The position numbers were made by a program, and so were the translations under genes. A stretch of DNA of 64,000 nt from the NCBI GenBank assembly GCA_910585215.1, contig CAJUDQ010000005.1:24354-88353 (forward strand), given 5' to 3'. The notes beneath the pieces were generated by a model. It saw only the letters and a program-made list of their open reading frames with translations, made no database searches and had not been told where the DNA came from. The DNA comes from an uncultured Lachnospiraceae bacterium (GTDB lineage Bacteria > Bacillota > Clostridia > Lachnospirales > Lachnospiraceae). This document shows, one piece after another, positions 52,581-60,033 of the stretch (position 1 is its first letter; every line of letters begins with the position of its first letter).

Positions 52581-54536
52581 CTATTTCCTCCTATTTTTTT
52601 TATGAACATTTCGAATGGTCTTCTTTTTTGCGGTCTTCTTTTTCGATGTATTTGTTATTCTCTCTCCTGTTATATTTTTCGCAGTATTCTTTCTGCTTGA
52701 AAACTCTCTGTTTCCATGATCGGTTTTCCTTGGTCTTATCAGACATTTTTTCTCAAAGCCGATTAAATCTGTTCTTTCTGCGAGATGAAGCGCTTCAGAT
52801 ACAAGGGCATAATTTTTTGGATTTCTATACTGAATCAGTGCACGCTGCATTGCTTTTTCATGAGGATGAACTGGTACATAAACTTTTTTCATGGTACGCG
52901 GGTCATAACCGGTATAATACATACAGGTGGATATTGTCGACGGTGTCGGATAAAAATCCTGTACCTGTTCCGGCATATATCCCAAATCTCTTAAATATTC
53001 GGCCAGAGCTATCGCTGCTTTTAGGTCGGACCCAGGATGGGAAGACATAAGATATGGCACCACAAACTGCTTTAATCCAAAGTCTTCATTTAATTTCTTG
53101 AACTTTTTTAAAAAGCGCTCATATACAGCATGGCATGGCTTTCCCATGTTTGACAGTACATTGTCGGAAATATGCTCCGGTGCCACTTTCAACTGTCCGC
53201 TGACATGATATTTTACCATTTCTCTGAAAAAAGTATCATTTTCATCATAGACCAGATAATCAAACCGGATGCCGGAACGGATAAATACTTTTTTTATTCC
53301 CGGAAGTTCCCGAAGCTTTCTTAAAAGATTCAGATAATCTGTATGGTCTACCACAAGATTTTGGCAAGGCTTTGGAAACAGACATTGCCGGTTTTGACAT
53401 ACACCATGAGTAAGCTGTTTTTGGCAGGAGGGTTGTCTGAAATTTGCTGTTGGTCCGCCCACATCATGAATATAACCCTTAAAATCCGGCTGATAAGTCA
53501 TAAGCTTGGCTTCTTCTACAATAGATTCATGACTTCTTGTCTGAATAATTCTTCCCTGATGAAAGGTCAAGGCGCAAAAGCTGCAGCCTCCAAAACAACC
53601 GCGACTGCTTACCAGAGAAAATTTTACCTCCGAGATAGCTGGAACGCCTCCAAGAGCCTCATAGGAAGGATGATAAGTTCTCATATATGGAAGTGAATAT
53701 ACTCTGTCCATTTCTGATTGGGAAAGAGGCGCCTGCGGAATATTCTGAACCACATAAACGCCATTTGGATATTCTTCTACCAGAGGCTTTGCACAAAAAT
53801 GGTCCGTATTTACGTATTGTTTATAAAAGCTTTGTGCAAAGACCTTTTTATCTGATGTTATCTCCTCATAGGAAGGCAGTCTGACAAAATCATATACGGA
53901 GGAAAGAGTTTTTGTCCGGTAAACGCTTCCATCAATAAATGTAATATCCTTAATATCAATTCCACTGTTCAGCGCATCGGCAACTTCAACAACAGAGCGT
54001 TCTCCCATGCCGTACAAAAGAAGGTCGGCACCGGAATCCAGCAGAATAGAGCGTTTTACCCTGTTTGACCAGTAATCATAATGTGCAAGTCTTCGAAGGC
54101 TTGCTTCGATTCCTCCTATAATCACAGGCGTTTTCTTATAGGTACGGCGAATCAGGTTACAATATACCACAGTGGCATAATCCGGCCGTTTTCCCGCAAT
54201 TCCTCCGGGGGTAAAAGCATCCATGTTTCGGGGTTTTTTTGATACGGAATAGTGATTTACCATGGAATCCATATTTCCACTCATAACAAGAAATCCCAGT
54301 CTTGGCTCTCCAAGTACCGAGATACTGTCTGGGTCCTTCCAGTCCGGCTGAGAGATAATCCCTACGGTATATCCGTTTGCCTCCAGTACACGGCTGATTA
54401 TGGCATGTCCAAAGGAAGGATGGTCCACATAGGCATCTCCAATTACATAGACAAAATCAAGCTGTTTGATTCCCTGTTCTTCCATATCCTGTTTTGATAC
54501 TGGTAAAAATCCCCTGTTTACAGTTCCCTTGTGCAT
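52581..54536 (-). CDS. YgiQ-family radical SAM protein
   Basis: A 651-residue radical SAM protein. The cluster motif is RGCFGGCSFCAL (CxxxCxxC) near residue 315. An N-terminal cobalamin-like or UPF0313 domain (FGHAIISRVLEANGYTVGI) and the C-terminal YgiQ domain (FYPTPSTISTCMYYTG) are typical, followed by a Lys/Arg-rich tail. The reaction is not known. It overlaps the pseudouridine synthase gene by 19 bp. Confidence 0.92.
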   Translation of the reverse strand: MHKGTVNRGFLPVSKQDMEEQGIKQLDFVYVIGDAYVDHPSFGHAIISRVLEANGYTVGIISQPDWKDPDSISVLGEPRLGFLVMSGNMDSMVNHYSVSKKPRNMDAFTPGGIAGKRPDYATVVYCNLIRRTYKKTPVIIGGIEASLRRLAHYDYWSNRVKRSILLDSGADLLLYGMGERSVVEVADALNSGIDIKDITFIDGSVYRTKTLSSVYDFVRLPSYEEITSDKKVFAQSFYKQYVNTDHFCAKPLVEEYPNGVYVVQNIPQAPLSQSEMDRVYSLPYMRTYHPSYEALGGVPAISEVKFSLVSSRGCFGGCSFCALTFHQGRIIQTRSHESIVEEAKLMTYQPDFKGYIHDVGGPTANFRQPSCQKQLTHGVCQNRQCLFPKPCQNLVVDHTDYLNLLRKLRELPGIKKVFIRSGIRFDYLVYDENDTFFREMVKYHVSGQLKVAPEHISDNVLSNMGKPCHAVYERFLKKFKKLNEDFGLKQFVVPYLMSSHPGSDLKAAIALAEYLRDLGYMPEQVQDFYPTPSTISTCMYYTGYDPRTMKKVYVPVHPHEKAMQRALIQYRNPKNYALVSEALHLAERTDLIGFEKKCLIRPRKTDHGNREFSSRKNTAKNITGERITNTSKKKTAKKKTIRNVHKKNRRK

Positions 54537-55270
54537 ATCTCCTCCATCTCTGTATCCTTTATATATTCTTCCAACAATTTCAGTTCTTTTTCATTTAATT
54601 TGCGATATTCTCCACAGTTTAAAGTCTTATCCAGCTTTAAAGGCCCAAATTCCATCCGCTTTAAAAAAACCACCTTTCGTTCCACCGCCAGAAACATTCG
54701 TTTTACCTGATGAAAACGACCCTCATGTATTGTAAGAAGCGCCTTTTTGCAAACAGGAGCATCCAGAATTTCAAGCTCTGCCGGTGCAGTGATTACATTT
54801 TTTTCAATGAAAACGCCTTCTCTGAGCTTTTGACACATTTCCTGCGTCAGTGAAGCATCCAGCTCCACATAATACTTCTTGTCCACATGTTTTTTTGGAG
54901 AAAGCAGGCAATGTGCCAGCTTTCCGTTATTTGTAATCAGCAACAGGCCTACAGTATCTCTGTCCAAGCGTCCTACTGGAAAAAGGTCTTTTCTTACACT
55001 TGAAATCAGATTTAATACGGTTGGTTCTTTTGAATCAGAAACAGCCGTAATGATGCCTGCCGGCTTATTTAACATATAATATTCATATTCTATATATAAA
55101 ACAGGTGCGTTATCAAACAATACCCGATCATTTTCTGTATTAATTTTCACGGAAGAATCTTTTGTCACAATGTTATTGACTTGTATTCTTCCCGCTTTTA
55201 TGATTTTTTTAACCTCTGTTCGCGTACCCACAGACATATCTGCAAGATATTTATCCAGTCTGACAGTCAT
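54518..55270 (-). CDS. RsuA/RluB-family pseudouridine synthase
   Basis: A 250-residue enzyme with an N-terminal S4 domain (MTVRLDKYLADMSVGTRTEV) and a catalytic domain containing VGRLDRDTVGLLLITNNG, where the Asp is the nucleophile, and HEGRFHQVKRMF. It is closest in pattern to 16S rRNA U516 synthases, but RluB/RluF-type specificity cannot be excluded. It starts 2 bp after relQ ends. Confidence 0.9.
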   Translation of the reverse strand: MTVRLDKYLADMSVGTRTEVKKIIKAGRIQVNNIVTKDSSVKINTENDRVLFDNAPVLYIEYEYYMLNKPAGIITAVSDSKEPTVLNLISSVRKDLFPVGRLDRDTVGLLLITNNGKLAHCLLSPKKHVDKKYYVELDASLTQEMCQKLREGVFIEKNVITAPAELEILDAPVCKKALLTIHEGRFHQVKRMFLAVERKVVFLKRMEFGPLKLDKTLNCGEYRKLNEKELKLLEEYIKDTEMEEICTREL

Positions 55271-55272
55271 AA

Positions 55273-56085
55273 TTATAAATCTCCATTCATGTCCTGCGCC
55301 TTGTAGCCCTCTGCAATAATATCCAGTTCCCGCAGGAATTTATCCAGCATACTGATATCAGAAAGCTGATATACTTTATAAAATTCATCCTGTATTTTTA
55401 AAATTTCACGTTTATTTGCAACCTTGTAAAGATTATGAATCAGATTTAAAATTTCTCCTACAATAATATCCTTTTTTCTGAGGGAATTCTGTGAATCCAT
55501 AATTTCATCTCGAATCTGACTCATCTCATGGTCGAGCTGTATAATGGCATCGGAGGAAGCCGAAAGCCTTTCTCTGATATGCTCCGGCATATGCTGTTTG
55601 TATTTATATTGCAGGGAATGTTCAATAACGGCCCAGAAATTCATTGCCAGAGTCCGTATTTGAATCTCTACCTTGATTCTTTTGGGTCCCTCCTTTGTCT
55701 GTACTGCATATTTTGTAATAACATGATAACTTCTGTATCCACTGGATTTCTGATTTGTTATGTAATCCTTATACTGGATAATCTCGATATCTGTGCGTTT
55801 TTCAATAATGTCAACCACTCTGTAGATATCCTCTACAAACTGACATATGACCCGAATACCTGCAATGTCCTCTATTTTATTTGTCAATTCATCCAGGGAA
55901 ATATCCTTGCGCTGACATTTTTCCAGTATACTGGAAATTTTTTTTACTCTTCCTGATACCATTTCAATCGGTGAATATTCCCCTGCATTTTTATATTCCC
56001 TCTGAATATTGTTGAATTTTAAAACGAGTTCATCTACAGCCATTTCATATGGATAGAGAATTTCTCTCCATAATTTCATATTCAT
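55273..56085 (-). CDS. small alarmone synthetase (RelQ/YjbM-type GTP pyrophosphokinase)
   Basis: A 270-residue (p)ppGpp synthetase without hydrolase or TGS/ACT domains. RelA-synthetase motifs are SGRVKKISSILEKC, DIAGIRVICQFVEDIY and SSGYRSYHVI, VEIQIRTLAMNFWAVIEH. It is longer than Bacillus RelQ (211 residues) owing to N- and C-terminal helices. It heads an operon with two RNA/radical-SAM enzymes. The leader has three Shine-Dalgarno/ATG modules, the last being the gene's own start. Confidence 0.92.
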   Translation of the reverse strand: MNMKLWREILYPYEMAVDELVLKFNNIQREYKNAGEYSPIEMVSGRVKKISSILEKCQRKDISLDELTNKIEDIAGIRVICQFVEDIYRVVDIIEKRTDIEIIQYKDYITNQKSSGYRSYHVITKYAVQTKEGPKRIKVEIQIRTLAMNFWAVIEHSLQYKYKQHMPEHIRERLSASSDAIIQLDHEMSQIRDEIMDSQNSLRKKDIIVGEILNLIHNLYKVANKREILKIQDEFYKVYQLSDISMLDKFLRELDIIAEGYKAQDMNGDL

Positions 56086-56130
56086 AAATAATATCCTCTC
56101 TTCATATTATCCTCTTTTCATATATCCTTT
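56082..56130 (-). other. tandem SD-ATG modules with two minicistrons before relQ
   Basis: The minus strand carries AAAGGA-ATG, AGAGGA-ATG and AGAGGA-ATG in succession. The first ATG (56121) gives MKRG and stop; the second (56105) gives MKRGYYL, whose stop overlaps the relQ ATG as ATGA. The third ATG (56085) is relQ. Confidence 0.5.
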
Positions 56131-56266
56131 CTTTATATATTTTTTTAATTTTCTAATGGCTTTTTTTCAAATTATGAAACGGTATTTACTGTATTTCACA
56201 ACATTATAATAAAGCATGTGGATGCATACGCAGGTCATGAAACTGCGCGTGACTTCGTTTAATGAC

Positions 56267-56296
56267 ATTATAGCATACTCCATACTGCTTAGTCAA
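56267..56296 (-). promoter_or_regulatory. promoter of the relQ operon
   Basis: TTGACT (56291-56296) and TATAAT (56267-56272), 18 bp apart. The resulting leader is about 175 nt, with a small GCGCAG/CTGCGT hairpin and a second TATAAT (56203-56208) lacking a good -35. Confidence 0.65.
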
Positions 56297-56981
56297 AAAA
56301 CCTGAGCATTTTATTTCTTAAATTTTTAAGAAGCGGGTATGGGTCCAGTGCGATTTCATTTCCTTTCTCATCATTTAGATAAATTCCGAAATGCAGATGA
56401 ACATCAAACTGACCGGTGGTTCCCTCTGCTCCATATCCTGAATCTCCGGCATAACCAAGTATCTGACCTGCCGACACACGGCTTCCCTCCGCAATCATTG
56501 TGTCATATCGATATAAATGAGCATAATAATAGTAAACGCCCTGTTCTGATAAAATTCCGACTCTGTATCCGCCCAGCTCCAGCCACCCGATATTTGTCAC
56601 AGTTCCATTACACACAGAAATCACCGGACAGGTCCCGCGGATGTTGTCCGGCGTCATAATATCGGTTCCTTCATGCTTCCTGTCTCCCCCATAGGTTCTT
56701 GCCAGACCAAAGGACTGTTCAAAATAAAAATCCTTTACTTCCTGTACTGCCGCAAGCGGAAAATATTTTACATCATCAAAAATAGAATCCTGAAGATATC
56801 CTCCAAGAATATAATCTTCACTCAGATATTCGATGTTTTTTGACAAATCATGGAGTCCATGTTCGCGTTGCCTATCTGAATCAGAAGAAGTATTCTTCTG
56901 ATGAAAATACAGATTCAGTAACAGCAAAAAAAAAGCTGCCACTATCATAAAAAAGAGAAGCTGATTTTTTCTTTTTGACAT
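56289..56981 (-). CDS. M23-family (LytM-type) metallopeptidase, membrane-anchored
   Basis: A 230-residue protein with one N-terminal membrane segment (LLFFMIVAAFFLLLLNLYF) and an external M23 domain. Zinc ligands are complete: HEGTD (H-x3-D) and HLHFG (HxH), so it should cut peptidoglycan cross-links. The size and anchor resemble forespore SpoIIQ-like proteins, but those often lack ligands, and nothing else ties it to sporulation. The ATG at 56981 is preferred to a GTG two codons earlier; neither has a strong ribosome site. Confidence 0.88.
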   Translation of the reverse strand: MSKRKNQLLFFMIVAAFFLLLLNLYFHQKNTSSDSDRQREHGLHDLSKNIEYLSEDYILGGYLQDSIFDDVKYFPLAAVQEVKDFYFEQSFGLARTYGGDRKHEGTDIMTPDNIRGTCPVISVCNGTVTNIGWLELGGYRVGILSEQGVYYYYAHLYRYDTMIAEGSRVSAGQILGYAGDSGYGAEGTTGQFDVHLHFGIYLNDEKGNEIALDPYPLLKNLRNKMLRFFD

Positions 56982-57034
56982 TCGCACATAAATAAAGCCA
57001 TCATAACATTATTTAAGTATATGCTGTAATGACA

Positions 57035-57316
57035 TTATTTATGACTGAATCTCTCTTCATAGACCATATTTAATTTTTCTTCCAGCGCAAGCAATCCCTC
57101 GTCTGTAAAATCAAAGAAAAAATATTCCTTCTGTTCTTCTGGAGTAGCGGCAAGGCAGTAAGGCTCCGGCCAGATACATAAAGAAAGCTGCCTTGTCTCG
57201 TCCTCAACTGTTTTTGAAGAAATAAAATATCTCATCCCCCGAAAGCTGCCGGAATAGCTGCCTTTTATATAATGCCTCAACTTATCGGCAGAAATAATAT
57301 CAATCTGTTTACTCAT
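57035..57316 (-). CDS. hypothetical 93-aa protein
   Basis: A 93-residue cytosolic protein, not recognised. It appears alpha/beta, with LRHYIKGSYSGSFRGMRYFI and an aromatic EYFFFDFTDEGLLALEEKL segment. The start overlaps the FtsA-like stop by 8 bp, so it is translationally coupled to that gene and may be a partner. Confidence 0.75.
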   Translation of the reverse strand: MSKQIDIISADKLRHYIKGSYSGSFRGMRYFISSKTVEDETRQLSLCIWPEPYCLAATPEEQKEYFFFDFTDEGLLALEEKLNMVYEERFSHK

Positions 57317-59438
57317 GATTCACCCAGAATATTTCGATAAAATCACCCTCTTTGACCGGCTCGAAAAACCCGCAGGACACACCATTTACTTTTGTAATCA
57401 GCTCGTCTCCTGCAGCTGTTTTGGTATCAAAAGGATAATAGTCGAAAATATCTACAAAAACATATTCCGGCTTATTTTCAAGAATGACGGACACCTGATT
57501 TACTGTTACTGTGATTTTAACAGGAAGTTTTGATATTTTTTCTGTTGTTTCCTTATTTTCTTTAAAAAGAAACGGATTTTCCGGTGCAAGGTCCTCTTCA
57601 ACATAGGTGTCTTCTTCGACGTCTTCTGTTTCCCAGTTATTTTCTGTTTCTTCTGGTTCTTCCATTTCTTCTATTTCTTCTTCTATTTTATCAAGAATAT
57701 CGATTCGGAAATTTTCATAAACCGGTTCCTCCATTTTCGCTGTATGACCGTTTACCAGAATCGTTTTTAAAGCGGCATCTATATCCATAAATTCAAGCAT
57801 CTGTGAAACCGTATAATATTGAGGAATGTCAATCACATCATTTTCCTGTATTTCATAAGAGCCTGTAACAGGAACATTGTTTACCAGTGCCAGTTTTGGA
57901 CATTTGATTTCTTTTCCATTGACAAAAAATTTTAAAGTAGTTCTGTATTCCCGAAGGCCTTCTATTTTGCAATGAGCAGGTGCTCCGCAGGTAGATTCAC
58001 GGATAGAAATCTTGTCATTGGCGGAAATTTTTGTATGAAAATCCGCTTCCTGTCCATTTATGGTAATAACAGCCGGTTCACCAGCCTCGCCCCGAAGCAT
58101 TTTTGTTGTATTGTTCAGAGTAAATACCAGCTCTTTTCCGCGTTTGGCAAACAAATCTTCATTTGGAAAGCCTGTCTGCATAGCGGCATCTACCACGGTA
58201 AGCTGTCCATTGTCATACAGCTTGATTCTCATATCGTTGATATTTACAAAAACAAAATTGTTTTTCTGATTATAATAATTGATACAAATTCCGATTGGCG
58301 TAACAAGCAGAGGGTCTTTTTCCACGCCGTCCATTAAAAAGTTTATGCCTCCCATAACCTCTTTTCCGCGCAGCGCTACTCTCTGTTCCGAAATGGAAAG
58401 AAAAGAAGCCAGATTATCTGTAAAGCCTGGCACTTTGCCGCCTCCGCCCACTACAAATACAGCGCTTACCGGTTTGCCGCCGTTCAGCTCTATAATTTTA
58501 TCCGCAATTTCCTTTGTCATGGTTTCCACAGTATCCTTATACAGAGCCCTTGCACTCTCGGCTGTAATAATCTGTGGAAGTCCCATAATATCATAATAGG
58601 TAATCTCTTTTTCCTCTAAAGATGCCTGCTTGATTTTTTCCGCCATACTAAATTCTACCAGACATTTATGAACAATTGTCTCTGTAATTTCATCTCCTGC
58701 ATGTGGAATCATGCCATAAGCAACAATACTTCCGTCTTTTGTAATACAGATATCACTTGTTCCCGCCCCCACATCGACCAGACAGATATTTAACAACCGG
58801 TATTGTTCCGGTATCGCCACATTCATTGCCGCAATCGGCTCAAGGGTAAGACTTGCCACTTCAAGGTTCGCCGCATGTACAGAAGCGTACAGACCGTCTA
58901 CCACATCATTTGGAAGGAACGTAGCCAGCACATCGGCGGCAATCTTTTTTGCCTTGTGTCCCTCCAGATTGTTAATAATATAATCATTCATATAATATTT
59001 TACTACTGTATAGCCTACACAGTAAAAAGATAAAATATCATTTTCTGAACGTATAATCTCATATGCCTTTTCAATTCCAAGAGAATCCAGTGAATAAATA
59101 TCTTCACTGGTAACGGCAGTTTCTCCGTTATGTTCCATCTCCACATGTACTGTAACCGTTTTTAAAAGACGTCCTGCGGCTGCGATACAGACCTGAGTGA
59201 GTTTTACGTCCTCAAGCTGCTTTTCCAGCTCATGTTTTACAAAACCAATGGTCTCTCCCACCTTTTGAATATCATGAATCTGCCCGTCCAGCATGGCGCG
59301 GGTATCATGCTCTTTTACATAATGAGCCACAACATTAAATTTGTCACGTTCCATATATCCAACGGACCCTACAACGCTTCTTGTACCTATGTCAAGGCCA
59401 AATATAAGATTGTCTGCATTTCTTTTTTTCTCATCCAT
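57309..59438 (-). CDS. large FtsA-like ATPase with C-terminal beta-grasp-like repeats
   Basis: A 709-residue actin-fold protein. The N-terminal ~390 residues match FtsA: phosphate-1 LDIGTRSVVGSV, the 1C subdomain, phosphate-2 LVDVGAGTSDI and adenosine motif VVGGGGKVPG. Canonical FtsA ends after about 420 residues with an amphipathic helix; here about 310 further residues follow. They contain repeated elements of the type 'NG ... GD/ND-x-I-x-I' (for example ITINGQEADF then ISANDKISIRE, FFVNGKEI then IQENDVIDI, KVNGVSC then VKEGDFIEIFW), suggestive of beta-grasp modules, interrupted by a Glu-rich stretch. The start at 59438 has GAGAGG 7 nt upstream and overlaps coaE. Confidence 0.85.
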   Translation of the reverse strand: MDEKKRNADNLIFGLDIGTRSVVGSVGYMERDKFNVVAHYVKEHDTRAMLDGQIHDIQKVGETIGFVKHELEKQLEDVKLTQVCIAAAGRLLKTVTVHVEMEHNGETAVTSEDIYSLDSLGIEKAYEIIRSENDILSFYCVGYTVVKYYMNDYIINNLEGHKAKKIAADVLATFLPNDVVDGLYASVHAANLEVASLTLEPIAAMNVAIPEQYRLLNICLVDVGAGTSDICITKDGSIVAYGMIPHAGDEITETIVHKCLVEFSMAEKIKQASLEEKEITYYDIMGLPQIITAESARALYKDTVETMTKEIADKIIELNGGKPVSAVFVVGGGGKVPGFTDNLASFLSISEQRVALRGKEVMGGINFLMDGVEKDPLLVTPIGICINYYNQKNNFVFVNINDMRIKLYDNGQLTVVDAAMQTGFPNEDLFAKRGKELVFTLNNTTKMLRGEAGEPAVITINGQEADFHTKISANDKISIRESTCGAPAHCKIEGLREYRTTLKFFVNGKEIKCPKLALVNNVPVTGSYEIQENDVIDIPQYYTVSQMLEFMDIDAALKTILVNGHTAKMEEPVYENFRIDILDKIEEEIEEMEEPEETENNWETEDVEEDTYVEEDLAPENPFLFKENKETTEKISKLPVKITVTVNQVSVILENKPEYVFVDIFDYYPFDTKTAAGDELITKVNGVSCGFFEPVKEGDFIEIFWVNHE

Positions 59439-60030
59439 ATGTAAACCTCTCAAAAAGTTTTTTTATTTGCTGATAGGTAGTTTCAAAATCATGGCTGTTG
59501 TCTATTTTTTTATCACAGTTTTTTAGAAATTCCTCTTCGCCAAGCTGATTTTCCATGATTTTTCTGATTTTTTCTTCTGTATATCCCCGACTTTCTTTCA
59601 GACGCCGGATTCGTTCCTGTTCATCTGTATAAATATACCAGACTTCATCACAAAATTCAGGATAATTTTCTTCAATCAAAAGTGCCGCTTCTAATATAAT
59701 TATGGCATGACTTTTTAAATGAATGACCTGTTCTATTTCGTTTTTTATATAGTTTTTTACTGCCGGATGTACAATCTGATTGAGCTTTTTCAGCTTTTCT
59801 CTGTCCTGAAATACTATTCCAGCCAGCCTTTTTCTGTCTATCTCAAGGTCTGTGTCAAGAATTTCATTTCCAAAGGTGGAAACAATCTGCTGATATGCTG
59901 TTGTTCCCTTTTGCATTACAAGATGTCCCACCTTGTCCGCTTCTATGGTATAACAGTGAAAGTTCTGTTTTAAGATATGAAGTACAGTGGATTTTCCACA
60001 GCCTACACCGCCTGTAATTCCGATTACCAT
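59431..60030 (-). CDS. coaE: dephospho-CoA kinase
   Basis: A 199-residue kinase for the last step of CoA biosynthesis. Walker A is GITGGVGCGKSTV; DADK-like motif reads EADKVGHLVM and the lid region has RIRRLKESRGYTEE. Usual length. It follows polA by 3 bp and overlaps the FtsA-like gene by 8 bp. Confidence 0.96.
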   Translation of the reverse strand: MVIGITGGVGCGKSTVLHILKQNFHCYTIEADKVGHLVMQKGTTAYQQIVSTFGNEILDTDLEIDRKRLAGIVFQDREKLKKLNQIVHPAVKNYIKNEIEQVIHLKSHAIIILEAALLIEENYPEFCDEVWYIYTDEQERIRRLKESRGYTEEKIRKIMENQLGEEEFLKNCDKKIDNSHDFETTYQQIKKLFERFTYG

Positions 60031-60033
60031 TCT

